From: Anderseniella sp. Alg231-50
GTDB lineage: Bacteria > Pseudomonadota > Alphaproteobacteria > Rhizobiales > Aestuariivirgaceae
Direction of reading: 5' to 3'
Assembly: GCF_900149695.1 (NCBI RefSeq)
Contig: NZ_LT703003.1
Span: forward strand, 2,237,200-2,301,199
DNA: 64,000 nt
Shown: one piece after another, positions 18,023 through 27,251 of the stretch
How positions within the stretch are numbered: position 1 is the stretch's first letter
How the letters are laid out: the number at the start of each line of letters is the position of its first letter
The notes under the pieces: model-generated
What the model saw: only the letters and a program-made list of their open reading frames with translations
Told to the model about the DNA's origin: nothing
The model's database searches: none
Position numbers and translations under genes: made by a program

Positions 18023-19417
18023 ATGTCTGTTCAATCCATGGAGCGCCGCAACTCGGTGTCACAGGCTATTGCCGAGATCACCGAAATTCTGGGAGACAGG
18101 GTGTCGACAGCGCAGGCCGTTCGCGACCAGCACGGCAAGGACACGACCTGGAATCCCGGACATGCACCCGACGCCGTCGCATTCATCAACAACACCGAAG
18201 AAGTGCAGAAGGTGGTGCAGATATGTTCAAAGTACCATGTGCCGGTCATCCCCTACGGAACCGGTACATCACTGGAAGGCCACATCACCTGTCCGTATGG
18301 CGGAATTTCCATAGACATGAACAACATGGACCAGGTTCTTGAAGTAAACCCGCAGGATTTTGACGTGCGTGTGCAACCCGGTGTTACCCGCAAGCAGCTC
18401 AATGAATATATTCGCGACCAGGGCCTGTTTTTCCCGATTGACCCCGGCGCCGATGCATCCCTCGGCGGCATGACCGCCACCCGCGCGTCAGGCACCAATG
18501 CCGTGCGCTACGGCACCATGCGCGACAATGTGCTGTCACTGACCGCCGTCATGGCAGATGGCGAGATTGTGCGAACCGCGCGGCGTGCCAAGAAATCATC
18601 TGCCGGATATGACCTGACCCGCCTCATGGTCGGATCCGAAGGTACGCTCGGCGTCATCACGGAAATCTGCCTGAAGCTGCATGGTATTCCGGAATCAATT
18701 GCCGCCGGTGTGTGCCCGTTCCCATCGATCGAGGCTGCCTGCAATACCGCCATAACCTGCATTCAGATGGGAGTTCCCATAGCGCGTGTGGAATTGATCG
18801 ACGCTGAAAACCTGAAAGCGTTTAACGCTTATTCCAATCTTGGCCTCAAGGAAGTGCCCACCTTGTTTGTGGAGTTCCACGGCACCGAGGCAGGCGCGCG
18901 CGAGCAGGTCGAGACATTTGCTTCCATTGCGGACGAGTTTGGTGGCGGACCGTTCGACTGGGCCACCAATGAAGAAGACCGGCTCAAGCTGTGGCAGGCA
19001 CGTCACGACGGTTATTGGGCGATCAAGTCCATGATGCCTGGCAAGGAATCCCTGGGCACCGATGTGTGCGTGCCGATTTCAAGATTGGCGGAATGCGTGG
19101 AAGAAACCCGTGTGGATCTGGACAAACACGGTTTGTACGGCCCCATACTCGGCCATGTCGGAGACGGGAATTTTCATGTAGTGCTGTTTTGCGACCGTAA
19201 TGACGCTGCTGAAGTCAAGGCCACCGAGGAGTTCCTTTACCGGCTGGCCATGCGCGCCGTTGCCATGGACGGAACCTGCACCGGTGAACACGGTATTGGG
19301 TCAGGCAAGCGGAAGTTTCTGGAAGCAGAACACGGGACGGGCGTTGCCGTCATGCGCTCCATCAAACAGGCGCTCGATCCGAAGAACATAATGAACCCGG
19401 GCAAGATATTGCCATAG
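18023..19417 (+). CDS. FAD-linked D-lactate dehydrogenase (cytochrome type) / GlcD-like oxidase
   Basis: About 464 residues from ATG 18023 (MSVQSMERR); an ATG four codons earlier is possible. The FAD-binding PCMH domain shows PVIPYGTGTSLEGH, DVRVQPGVTRKQLNEY, DPGADASLGGMTATRASGTNAVRYGTMRDN-type loop and GSEGTLGVITEI. The C-terminal cap ends with GHVGDGNFH, CTGEHGIGSGK and DPKNIMNPGKI, typical of D-lactate/glycolate dehydrogenases. It oxidises a 2-hydroxy acid and passes electrons to a quinone or cytochrome. No partner subunits (GlcE, GlcF) are adjacent, favouring the single-subunit D-lactate enzyme. Confidence 0.9.
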   Translation: MSVQSMERRNSVSQAIAEITEILGDRVSTAQAVRDQHGKDTTWNPGHAPDAVAFINNTEEVQKVVQICSKYHVPVIPYGTGTSLEGHITCPYGGISIDMNNMDQVLEVNPQDFDVRVQPGVTRKQLNEYIRDQGLFFPIDPGADASLGGMTATRASGTNAVRYGTMRDNVLSLTAVMADGEIVRTARRAKKSSAGYDLTRLMVGSEGTLGVITEICLKLHGIPESIAAGVCPFPSIEAACNTAITCIQMGVPIARVELIDAENLKAFNAYSNLGLKEVPTLFVEFHGTEAGAREQVETFASIADEFGGGPFDWATNEEDRLKLWQARHDGYWAIKSMMPGKESLGTDVCVPISRLAECVEETRVDLDKHGLYGPILGHVGDGNFHVVLFCDRNDAAEVKATEEFLYRLAMRAVAMDGTCTGEHGIGSGKRKFLEAEHGTGVAVMRSIKQALDPKNIMNPGKILP

Positions 19418-19474
19418 GGACAAGACGTTGTTGAAATTTGTTGACCAATTTTTTCTGTGGGCCGGTAGCTACTC

Positions 19475-22400
19475 GTGAATATTGTGAGATCACCGCTTCT
19501 GATTTTAGGCATCCTGATCATCCTTGTGGCGGGCGCCCTTGGTGTTGGCCCGTTGCTGGTGAACTGGAACAGCTACAAGGCGGATTTCCAGCGACAGACA
19601 AGCCTCCTGATTGGCAGGCAGGTCTCCATTGACGGGCCGGTCACGGTCAGATTGTTTCCCTGGCCACGCCTGACCGCAGCCAATGTCCGGGTCGCCAATC
19701 CGCCAGGCTCCATGCTGACAGATATGCTGCAGATCGAAAAAGTGGACGCGGAGATTGCGGCTGCCCCACTGCTGTCCGGACAATTTTCCCTGCGCAAACT
19801 GACGCTGGTTCGCCCGGTGGCGTCTTTCGAGCGGCTGGCTGCCGGAGGCGTTAGCTGGCAATTGCGCCCGACCCACTCCATTGTGGGTCTTCCCGGTGCC
19901 GACCAGGTTGCCGTTGCCGGTATCGACATAATTGACGGGCGGATATTTTTCGGGGACGGCAGGCGTGGCGGGTTGTCGGAAATGACCAGTGTCCAGGGAC
20001 GGCTCAAGGCTCCTGCGCTGGATGGGCCCTGGCGCGCTGACATAACCGCCACCCAGGCCGGTTCGCCCCTGGCACTGACAATTTCGACCAGCAAGTACCG
20101 AAGAGGCAAACCTCTGAAAGTGTCGGCAGCGATTTCGCCGCGCGGCGACGCGGGTTTCATGTGGGCATTCGACGGTGAAACACTGCGCGACGACGGCAAG
20201 GTCACCGGCCGCATAACCGTACAGCCTGCCCGCCAGCCCAATGGCAAGGCAAACCCCCTGAACGCCAACCTGCAGGTACGGGTGTCCGGCGATGTCACTG
20301 CCGATTTCGACATGGTGAAGCTCGACAATATAGAGGTAGTGCCGGCGAACGACCTTACCGGACGAAACCTCATGACCGGCGAAGCATCGGTGAAACTTGG
20401 TTCCAGTTTTATCGTGACAACAAAGCTTGAGGCAGCGGCGATCAACCTGGACCAACTGGTCGGCAACAATGTGTTTGCCGAACTTGGCAGCGGTGACCAG
20501 CTCTATGCAGTGTCCAACCTGCTGGAGGCGCTGCCATCGAATACTCAGATTTTGTTCGATGCCGGCATCACCAGCCTGATCACGGGAGGTGAAACGCTTT
20601 CAAAGGCACGCCTCAGCGGTGACATTTCACCGAAAGCCATGCGCATCAAGGAGGCATCCGCCAGTTTGCCGGGGCAGACCCGGGCCCGCTTTGCCGGTGT
20701 TATATTACCGGTTGATAATGAGGGGCTGCCGCAACTTGCCGGTGAACTTGAGGTGCAATCGAGGTCGCTGCGCGAATTTGTGATGTGGGTTGCTCCGGAC
20801 ATGGCAGACGCAACCAAGCAAGTCTGGTCCGGCGCCCGTGGCCGCGCCAAGCTGCGCACCCTGCTGGGATGGACACCTGTTGCACTTCGCCTGACAGGTA
20901 CCAAGGCCAGCCTGGATGATGCCAGCGCCACCGGATCATTCAGCCTTTACCAGGGTGATAATCCGTCATTGAGCATTCGGCTGCTGGCAGACTCGATAAA
21001 TGTCGACCGCTACGCGCCTCGCGGTTTTTCAACCAGTGCCATCGAGGAAGGAACGGTAGCCGGACTGACCGATCTGGCGGCAAATGCGCTGGCATTTGGC
21101 GATGCCCACATCACCATCCAGACCGACAGCCTTGTGTTGCGGGGTGTTGAGGCACAGGACATCGCCATTGATGTCGATATGTCAGAAGGTGCCGTGGAGC
21201 TGCGGACCATTGAAATCGGTGGCATTGGTGATGCACGCCTGGATATTGCCGGCGTGCTGAATTTTCCGGAGGAAGGTATAACCGGGTCTGTTTCGGGTGA
21301 TTTCAAGGCAACCGACCCGCGCCCGTTCCTGCGCCTGATCGGGATGATGGATGCAGATCTCGCAGCCACACCATGGGCTCGGCGCCTCGGCCCGGTCGAC
21401 CTCAGGGTGTTGAGCGAGGTCAGCACAGGCAGCACCGTAAACAAATTCACCGTTGCGGCAAATGGCAAAGCCGCCGGTGCCGAAATTGCTCTCACCGGTG
21501 GATTTGACGGCAAGTTCGCAAACTGGCGCGAAGGTGACACCCAGATCACCGGCTCTGCCACGGGAACCACCAGCGCAGGCCTGCTGGCGCTTGCCGGACT
21601 TAATCCTCTTGCCGGCGGCAACGAACCCGCCAAATTGAAAATGGCCTTTGCCGGAAAGCCTTCATCCGCTCTCACCGGCACATCGGAACTGTCGCTTCTG
21701 TCCAGCACGGTTGGGTTCGAAGGTGGTATTACCGTCAGCCCGAAAGGCGGCATCAGCGCGGCTGGCGCCATAAACCTGAAGGCTGACGACATAAGTCCGC
21801 TGGCATCGGCAGTCGGGCTTGCCGTACCTGCATGGCCGGTGGAGATAGATCGCAGGTTTGCCGCGAAAGCTGATGCGGTGATTTCGCCGGGGAACGTGAA
21901 GCTGTCAAATCTGAATGCCACCATGCCGCTCAACACAATCGCCGGCGAGGCGACCGTGACCGGCACCATCAAGGCGCCGCTCATCGACGGTAAATTGACT
22001 GTCCAGACCCTCGATCTTGGCTGGCTCGCATCCAGCATGGTCATGCCGGCCGACGGCAAACCGGTTCGTTCAGCCAGTACCTTTGATGCGACCCGCCTGG
22101 CCTGGCTCAACCGCTCGCTTACGATAGCGGCACAGCGGGTTGCTCTCCTTCCGGGCCTCGCATTGAGCAGCGCCCGCACCGATATCAAGCGTGCGAACAA
22201 GGAAGCTGTGAATTTCAGCATTACCGGAAACGCCAGCTCCGAGCGCCGGTTCACAATGTTCCTGGCGGCACAGAGCGCCGGCCCCCTGCTCAAATTGTCG
22301 GGCAAACTTGATGCCACGCTGGCTCTGACGGACCTGTTGCAAACCGTGGACGGACAGGGTGCGATCAACGGGAATATCGGTCTGCAACTGGATTTCAACG

Positions 22401-23188
22401 GCGAGGGTCGCTCACCCGGTGGCCTCGTCAGCCAGTTGACGGGAACCGGCCGTGCCGTACCGACATCACTGACATTGCCAAGGTTCAATCTGCCCGGCGT
22501 GACCCGGCGCCTTGCGGCAATTGAGGATGTGAACACAATTGACGAGGCCATCAACTCAGCGCTTTCGCAGGGCGCAGTGAATGTGAATGCCGAACCGGCC
22601 GACGTGTCCTTGCAGAACGGCAGTTTAAGAACCGCCTCCATCCCGCTCAGCAATGAGTTTGCCGGTGGCACCATGCGCCTGTCCGCGGATTTCAGCACGC
22701 AGAGCGCACGTGCGGATGTTTCGCTCAAACCGAACAGCGGCAACGACGAGGTGCCCGGCATTGCCATGCGTCTCAGAGGTCATCCGCAGTCACTGAGCCG
22801 CACTTACGACACTTCTGCGTTGAAGTCCTGGGTCGTGGTCAGTGTCTTGCAGAAGGGCATGGAGCGGCTTGAAGAACTGCAGCGCGAGGAATTGCGCCTG
22901 ATCGAGGAAGAACGCAAATATCGTGAAGAACAAGCGGCCCGCGAAGCAGAGCGCGAACGCAAGCTCCGCGAGGCAAGGGAGACCGCCGCCCGCCGTGCCC
23001 GGCAGGAGGAAGAGCGTGTCAATGCCGACGAAGGCACAGACAGCCGCGCAACCACGATCGAACAGCAGCGCCTGCAAGACCTGATCGAAAAAAGCATACC
23101 GCTTGAAATTCCCGATGCAGCGATCATCGAGCCGCAAAACTCAGGACTGCTGTCTATCCAGCCAGCCCAGCCGTCAAATCCGAACTAG
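19475..23188 (+). CDS. AsmA family protein
   Basis: A 1237-residue envelope protein starting with GTG at 19475. One N-terminal transmembrane helix (about 7-28) is followed by the AsmA signature RQVSIDGPVTVRLFPWPRLTA and VRVANPPGS. The long middle is repetitive beta-rich sequence, typical of the extended bridge-like proteins thought to move lipids between membranes. The C-terminal AsmA_2 region (about 960-1110) is followed by an unusual 70-residue charged coiled coil rich in Glu and Arg (about 1128-1195). It stands alone, 57 bp after the D-lactate dehydrogenase gene. Family membership is firm; the lipid-transport role is family knowledge. Confidence 0.88.
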   Translation: MNIVRSPLLILGILIILVAGALGVGPLLVNWNSYKADFQRQTSLLIGRQVSIDGPVTVRLFPWPRLTAANVRVANPPGSMLTDMLQIEKVDAEIAAAPLLSGQFSLRKLTLVRPVASFERLAAGGVSWQLRPTHSIVGLPGADQVAVAGIDIIDGRIFFGDGRRGGLSEMTSVQGRLKAPALDGPWRADITATQAGSPLALTISTSKYRRGKPLKVSAAISPRGDAGFMWAFDGETLRDDGKVTGRITVQPARQPNGKANPLNANLQVRVSGDVTADFDMVKLDNIEVVPANDLTGRNLMTGEASVKLGSSFIVTTKLEAAAINLDQLVGNNVFAELGSGDQLYAVSNLLEALPSNTQILFDAGITSLITGGETLSKARLSGDISPKAMRIKEASASLPGQTRARFAGVILPVDNEGLPQLAGELEVQSRSLREFVMWVAPDMADATKQVWSGARGRAKLRTLLGWTPVALRLTGTKASLDDASATGSFSLYQGDNPSLSIRLLADSINVDRYAPRGFSTSAIEEGTVAGLTDLAANALAFGDAHITIQTDSLVLRGVEAQDIAIDVDMSEGAVELRTIEIGGIGDARLDIAGVLNFPEEGITGSVSGDFKATDPRPFLRLIGMMDADLAATPWARRLGPVDLRVLSEVSTGSTVNKFTVAANGKAAGAEIALTGGFDGKFANWREGDTQITGSATGTTSAGLLALAGLNPLAGGNEPAKLKMAFAGKPSSALTGTSELSLLSSTVGFEGGITVSPKGGISAAGAINLKADDISPLASAVGLAVPAWPVEIDRRFAAKADAVISPGNVKLSNLNATMPLNTIAGEATVTGTIKAPLIDGKLTVQTLDLGWLASSMVMPADGKPVRSASTFDATRLAWLNRSLTIAAQRVALLPGLALSSARTDIKRANKEAVNFSITGNASSERRFTMFLAAQSAGPLLKLSGKLDATLALTDLLQTVDGQGAINGNIGLQLDFNGEGRSPGGLVSQLTGTGRAVPTSLTLPRFNLPGVTRRLAAIEDVNTIDEAINSALSQGAVNVNAEPADVSLQNGSLRTASIPLSNEFAGGTMRLSADFSTQSARADVSLKPNSGNDEVPGIAMRLRGHPQSLSRTYDTSALKSWVVVSVLQKGMERLEELQREELRLIEEERKYREEQAAREAERERKLREARETAARRARQEEERVNADEGTDSRATTIEQQRLQDLIEKSIPLEIPDAAIIEPQNSGLLSIQPAQPSNPN

Positions 23189-23199
23189 AGCCTTCTGCC

Positions 23200-24030
23200 T
23201 CAGATAGTTTTGTGAACGTGCTCCAGCCACGGGTGCTCCTGAGCACTGGCCCTTCTGCAGTTGAAGTAAACCGCGCGGGAAATCTCCGGCACCTTTTGCA
23301 CCACATGCAAGCGGCCACCGGCAACATGGGGTTCACTCATCCGCCACGGCAGGTAGGCGGAACCGCCTTTGCGCAACAGGTAATCCAGCGCCCAGGCACT
23401 TGAACCGAACGCGATGCGGGCCGTGTTGTCGGTTGGCCAGGCAAGCGAATGCTGACGCCGGAAATCCGCTCCAAGGTCGACAAAAATGTAATTCTCGTCC
23501 CACTCCATTGCCGATCGGGGCGCGCTGGATACCTGCACCAGCCGGTCCTGTGTCAGCTCGCAACACGTAATGTCGTCACCTGTAACAGGCGCAAGGGTAA
23601 TGGCAGCATCGACCAGCCCACTATTGAGCCATCGGCCAGAATCACCGTGCTCGCCCGGCCAGGCTTCAAATGCAATATCCGCCTGCTCTGACTGCGCCAG
23701 GTCGATCCAGCGCTCCCCGAGCCCTGCCCACAGATCATCATGAACGGCCAGCGAAACCATACCCGAGTAGCCACTTGGCAACCCGACAGCCTTACGCCCC
23801 TGCTCCCAGGTCCGCACCATGAGTTCCGCGTGGCGCTGGAACGCAAAGCCAGCCTTGGTCAATTGCGCGCCCTTTCGGGAGCGCACCAGCAGCGCTTGCC
23901 CCAGTTCACTGTCCAAAGCGTCAAGCCTGGCCGTAACTGTCGATTGGGTTACGTTCACGATGTCAGCAGCCTTGTTCAGATTGCCGGTCTGGACAACAGC
24001 CAGGAAAGTTTTCAGGGCCATGAGGTTCAT
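23200..24030 (-). CDS. LysR-family transcriptional regulator
   Basis: A 276-residue regulator. The N-terminal winged helix-turn-helix is standard (FLAVVQTGNLNKAADIVNVTQSTVTARLDALDSELG, residues 9-43, with LLVRSRKGAQLT). The effector domain (about 90-276) is a little shorter than average. It is divergent from the flavin monooxygenase gene across 102 AT-rich bases, the usual layout for a LysR regulator controlling its neighbour. The inducer is unknown. The stop lies 11 bp from that of the AsmA gene, which is convergent. Confidence 0.88.
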   Translation of the reverse strand: MNLMALKTFLAVVQTGNLNKAADIVNVTQSTVTARLDALDSELGQALLVRSRKGAQLTKAGFAFQRHAELMVRTWEQGRKAVGLPSGYSGMVSLAVHDDLWAGLGERWIDLAQSEQADIAFEAWPGEHGDSGRWLNSGLVDAAITLAPVTGDDITCCELTQDRLVQVSSAPRSAMEWDENYIFVDLGADFRRQHSLAWPTDNTARIAFGSSAWALDYLLRKGGSAYLPWRMSEPHVAGGRLHVVQKVPEISRAVYFNCRRASAQEHPWLEHVHKTI

Positions 24031-24097
24031 TGATTTAAAATCGAAAAAATCGAATTATATGTCAAATTAAATTTGTTTTACGGCATCTTTCATGTCC

Positions 24098-24111
24098 TGC
24101 ATCATGATGCA
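24098..24111. promoter_or_regulatory. 14-bp palindrome in the LysR/monooxygenase divergent promoter
   Basis: TGCATCATGATGCA is a perfect palindrome 21 bp before the ATG at 24133. The same 102-bp space (24031-24132) is very AT-rich and holds two direct AATCGAA-like repeats at about 24040-24056. Either could be a regulator-binding site; the assignment to the LysR protein is inference. Confidence 0.4.
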
Positions 24112-24132
24112 AACCTCAGCCGGAGCCGCCCG

Positions 24133-25167
24133 ATGGATTTCTCAATTCAGCTTTCATCCTACTATCCCGACAAGACATACGGCGGTGACCGGGTCTACGC
24201 CGACATGCTCGAACAGGCAGTACAGGCAGACCGCACGGGCTTCGACGCGGTATCACTCACAGAACACCACCTGATCAATATACTGATGCAACCTGCACCC
24301 TTGCAGTTTGCCGTCAAGATTGCCGATCACACGCAGCAGATCAGGATTCTCACATCGGTTGTCGTGCTGCCTCTGCACGACATGCGGATTTATGCCGGCG
24401 AGGTGATCTGCGCCGACATTTTCACCAATGGCCGCCTCATGCTCGGCGTCGGCCGCGGTGCCTTCGGTTTTGAAATGGACCGACTTGGCGTGCCGCTCGA
24501 CAGTTCCCGGGAAAAGTTCGACGAATCCCTCAATGTCCTGCAGGCCTTGCTGAGCGAAGAAGAGGTCTCCTGGGACGGCAAGTATTACAAGTTTGATCCG
24601 ATCACCATCATGCCGAGGCCGGTGCGCACACCGCAGATCATGATGGCTGTCATGGTGCCGCCGGGCATTCATGCCTGCACCAAACGCGGTTTCCACATCC
24701 AGACGACACCGCTTTCCGGCAGTCATCAGATGATGCTGGATCAGGTAGCCGCTCATAAAACCGCCAAGGCCGAGATGGGCGACGACGGCGAACACCTCAC
24801 GCTGTCGCTGTCGCGCGTCGGCTTTATTTGCAAATCTCCTGCGGACCGCCAGGCGAAAATCGAGCAGGCCAACGACTATTACAGCCGCTTCGACAATGTC
24901 TTCACCGGTCCCGGCATTGTCGAGAACGGCATGATCAAGCCATTGCCGCGCAAACAGACTGTCGACGAGCTGGCCGACAGCCTGCTGATCTGCACGCCGC
25001 AGGAAATGATCGACAAGCTGGCACCTTATGCCGATGCAGGGGTCGACCGGGTTATCCTCAATGTAAATTTCGGTGCGTCGCAGTCCGAAACGCTGGACTG
25101 TATCCAGCAGTTTGCCGAAGATGTCATGCCGCACTTTACAGACCGCACCACGCTGGCCGCAGAATAG
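24133..25167 (+). CDS. luciferase-like (LLM class) flavin-dependent monooxygenase
   Basis: About 344 residues from ATG 24133 (MDFSIQLSSYY). The bacterial luciferase TIM-barrel pattern is clear: FDAVSLTEHHL near residue 37, ILTSVVVLPLHD, GRLMLGVGRGAF and a following EKFDESLNVLQALL. Enzymes of this group use FMNH2 from a reductase and O2 to oxygenate small organic molecules. It is the first gene of a run with a tautomerase, a hydrolase and an amino-acid-type ABC importer. That suggests oxidative opening of an imported nitrogen-containing substrate. No flavin reductase gene is adjacent. Confidence 0.87.
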   Translation: MDFSIQLSSYYPDKTYGGDRVYADMLEQAVQADRTGFDAVSLTEHHLINILMQPAPLQFAVKIADHTQQIRILTSVVVLPLHDMRIYAGEVICADIFTNGRLMLGVGRGAFGFEMDRLGVPLDSSREKFDESLNVLQALLSEEEVSWDGKYYKFDPITIMPRPVRTPQIMMAVMVPPGIHACTKRGFHIQTTPLSGSHQMMLDQVAAHKTAKAEMGDDGEHLTLSLSRVGFICKSPADRQAKIEQANDYYSRFDNVFTGPGIVENGMIKPLPRKQTVDELADSLLICTPQEMIDKLAPYADAGVDRVILNVNFGASQSETLDCIQQFAEDVMPHFTDRTTLAAE

Positions 25168-25177
25168 GAAATGTCAT

Positions 25178-25372
25178 ATGCCGATTATCCGCGTTGAAAT
25201 GTTCAAGGGCCGCTCGCGCGAGCAGAAGCGTGAACTTGTCGAAGCGCTCACCGATGCCATGGTCAACACCACCGGGGCCAGCCGGGACGCGGTCTGGGTT
25301 GTGCTGTCGGACGTTGAAAAGGAAGACTGGGGATTTGGCGGCAAGCTCGGTGTCGACAAATACCCCGGTTAG
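25178..25372 (+). CDS. 4-oxalocrotonate tautomerase family protein
   Basis: A 64-residue protein starting at ATG 25178, 10 bp after the monooxygenase. After removal of Met the N-terminus is the catalytic Pro (PIIRVEMFKGRSREQK), with Arg residues near 12-14 and 40 as in the 4-OT family, and TDAMVNTTGASRDAVWVVL. Such proteins isomerise unsaturated keto acids in ring-cleavage pathways and form hexamers. The length matches classical 4-OT. The adjacent hydrolase gene follows in 18 bp, so the two probably act on successive intermediates. Confidence 0.87.
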   Translation: MPIIRVEMFKGRSREQKRELVEALTDAMVNTTGASRDAVWVVLSDVEKEDWGFGGKLGVDKYPG

Positions 25373-25390
25373 GGCCGGGACCCTGACAAA

Positions 25391-26158
25391 ATGACCACGG
25401 CAATTGACTGCGATTACACCATCGAGGGCGCCGGACCGCCGCTGTTTCTGATTCACGGCATCGGCGCTGCGCGCGACGCATGGCGTTTCATGGTACCGGC
25501 ATTGCAAGAGCACTTCACCGTCATCAGTTATGACTTGCGCGGCCACGGCACATCCCCCCTGCCCGGCGGAGAGTTCGGCCTCGATGAACTGGTAGCCGAT
25601 CTGGAACGGCTGCGCCGGCGTACCGGCATTGAAACAGCCCATTTCGCCGGACACTCGCTGGGCGGGCAGGTCGGGCCCGCCTATGCCATGGCCTTCCCCG
25701 AACGGGTGCTGTCGCTCGGCATTCTGTCCACCGCCGCCTTCCGTACACAAGACGACAGCGCCAAGGTCTGGGGTGTTGTAAGGGCGATGGAGGAAAAGGG
25801 TATCGCGCAGGTGCTCGAGACGCTGACAGCCCGTTGGTTCACCGATGAATTCATCGCCAATAATCCGGACCTGGTCGAGCGCCGCCTGAAACAGGTTATC
25901 GACACTGACCCGGATGTGTTCATGAATGTGTTCCGCATCTATGCCGGAACCGAAATGGCGCCCTGGCTGCACGGGGTAACAGCCCCCTCCCTCGTCCTGA
26001 CCGGCGAGAATGACGGCGGCTGCAACCCGCGTCTCAACCGGCTGATTGATGCAGCATTGCCGGACTCCGAACTGGTCATCCTGCCCCACTACAAACACTC
26101 GATCCTGGTCGAGGCGGCAGACGAGGTGGCGGCGAACCTGATCCGCTTCATGCTCTGA
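25391..26158 (+). CDS. alpha/beta hydrolase, enol-lactonase-like
   Basis: A 255-residue hydrolase. The oxyanion motif is LFLIHGIGAARDAW (residues 18-31), the nucleophile elbow is GHSLGG with Ser at about 89, and the C-terminal His lies in HYKHSILVEA. A catalytic Asp probably lies in TGENDGG. The overall pattern is like 3-oxoadipate enol-lactonase (PcaD) and C-C bond hydrolases. Its position after a flavin monooxygenase and a tautomerase supports a role in hydrolysing a ring-opened or lactone intermediate. The substrate is not known. Confidence 0.85.
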   Translation: MTTAIDCDYTIEGAGPPLFLIHGIGAARDAWRFMVPALQEHFTVISYDLRGHGTSPLPGGEFGLDELVADLERLRRRTGIETAHFAGHSLGGQVGPAYAMAFPERVLSLGILSTAAFRTQDDSAKVWGVVRAMEEKGIAQVLETLTARWFTDEFIANNPDLVERRLKQVIDTDPDVFMNVFRIYAGTEMAPWLHGVTAPSLVLTGENDGGCNPRLNRLIDAALPDSELVILPHYKHSILVEAADEVAANLIRFML

Positions 26159-26323
26159 CCTGCAGGTAAATCCCGATTGCAATCCATCCACAGATGGTCT
26201 TGACTGCCCGGGTCGCACTGCAACCAGCCGCAACGTTCGGTTGCAGAATGGATGGTCGCTATCGAAGTGATCGAGACAAGGGGCACAACCATCTTGTCCG
26301 TCAACAAAGCAAGGGAGAATTAC

Positions 26324-27166
26324 ATGCTGAAAAAATCACTCAAACTCGGCGTTGCCACCGGTATCGCACTGGCAACCGCCGTCACGGCAGCAGCTGCAGC
26401 GCAATGCAGCAACGATACCTGGAAGAAAGTCATGTCCGCCGGCAAGCTGGTGGTAGGCGTCAAGGCCGATTACAAGCCATGGGGTTTCCGTGATCCGTCC
26501 GGCAAGCTGATCGGCATGGAAGCCGACATGGCCCAGGATGTCGCCGATGCCATGGGTGTTGAACTCGAAATGGTGCCGGTACAGTCGTCCAACCGCATGC
26601 AGTTTCTCGAGCAGGGCAAGATCGATCTGATGATCGCCACCATGTCGGACCGCGAAGACCGCCGCAAGATTGTCGGCATTGTGGGACCCAACTACTACAC
26701 CTCCGGGACCAATGTGATGTCGCCCAAAGCCGTTGGCATCAAGAACTGGGCAGACCTGAAGGACAAGCCGGTATGCGGCAAGCAGGGCGCGTTCTACAAC
26801 AAGATCGTCACCGAGCGTTATGGCGCCAAGGTCGTGGCGTTCACCGGCAACGCCGAAGCCAAGCAGGCCCTGCGTGACAAGAAGTGCATTGCCTGGGTCT
26901 ATGACGATTCCTCCATCATGTCCGACCTGTCGTCGGGTGAGTACAACGACTTCGAAATGCCGCTGAACTCAGAAGACGACAACCCATGGGGCCTGGCTGT
27001 GCCTCTGGCTGAAAAGAACTGCGTATTCGGCAACTTCATGTCCGGCATGCAGTACAACTGGCTGTCGTCCGGCCGGCTGATTGAGCTTGAAAAGAAGTGG
27101 GGCATCCAGCCGACCAAGTTCCTTGCCGACAAGAAGGAACAGTACAAGGACTGGCTCGCCAAGTAG
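26324..27166 (+). CDS. polar amino-acid-type ABC transporter substrate-binding protein
   Basis: About 280 residues from ATG 26324, which follows an AAGGGAGAA ribosome site. A Sec signal (1-27) ends TAAAAAQCS. The mature protein is a family 3 binding protein: GKLVVGVKADYKPWGFRDPSGKLIG-type opening, GMEADMAQDVADAMG and a DLMIATMSDREDRRK loop holding the ligand-binding Arg. A Cys pair (KPVCGKQG and KKCIAW) may form a disulfide. It is the first of four genes of a complete importer and is separated from its permease gene by a stem-loop at 27192-27220. The ligand is probably a small amino or carboxylate compound. Confidence 0.88.
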   Translation: MLKKSLKLGVATGIALATAVTAAAAAQCSNDTWKKVMSAGKLVVGVKADYKPWGFRDPSGKLIGMEADMAQDVADAMGVELEMVPVQSSNRMQFLEQGKIDLMIATMSDREDRRKIVGIVGPNYYTSGTNVMSPKAVGIKNWADLKDKPVCGKQGAFYNKIVTERYGAKVVAFTGNAEAKQALRDKKCIAWVYDDSSIMSDLSSGEYNDFEMPLNSEDDNPWGLAVPLAEKNCVFGNFMSGMQYNWLSSGRLIELEKKWGIQPTKFLADKKEQYKDWLAK

Positions 27167-27191
27167 CACGGCTGATCCGATACCGCATTCC

Positions 27192-27220
27192 CCGGGAGCA
27201 TTCATTGCGAGTGCTCCCGG
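27192..27220 (+). other. intercistronic stem-loop after the binding-protein gene
   Basis: A 9-bp perfect stem, CCGGGAGCA (27192-27200) with TGCTCCCGG (27212-27220), has an 11-nt loop and is not followed by a T-run. It sits between the binding-protein stop and the first permease gene. Such hairpins commonly stabilise the upstream mRNA and raise binding-protein expression relative to the permeases. Confidence 0.6.
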
Positions 27221-27251
27221 AAACTTAATCGAATGAGGGGTTTGAGGGGCT

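Noticed and set aside
21010-22767. Open frame of 585 codons on the minus strand inside the AsmA gene
   Set aside because: The AsmA protein on the plus strand covers it fully; the antisense translation is Ser/Ala/Arg low-complexity with no domain or ribosome site.
25136-26233. Open frame of 365 codons opposite the tautomerase and hydrolase genes
   Set aside because: Overlaps two genes with clear catalytic motifs on the plus strand; no homology pattern seen.
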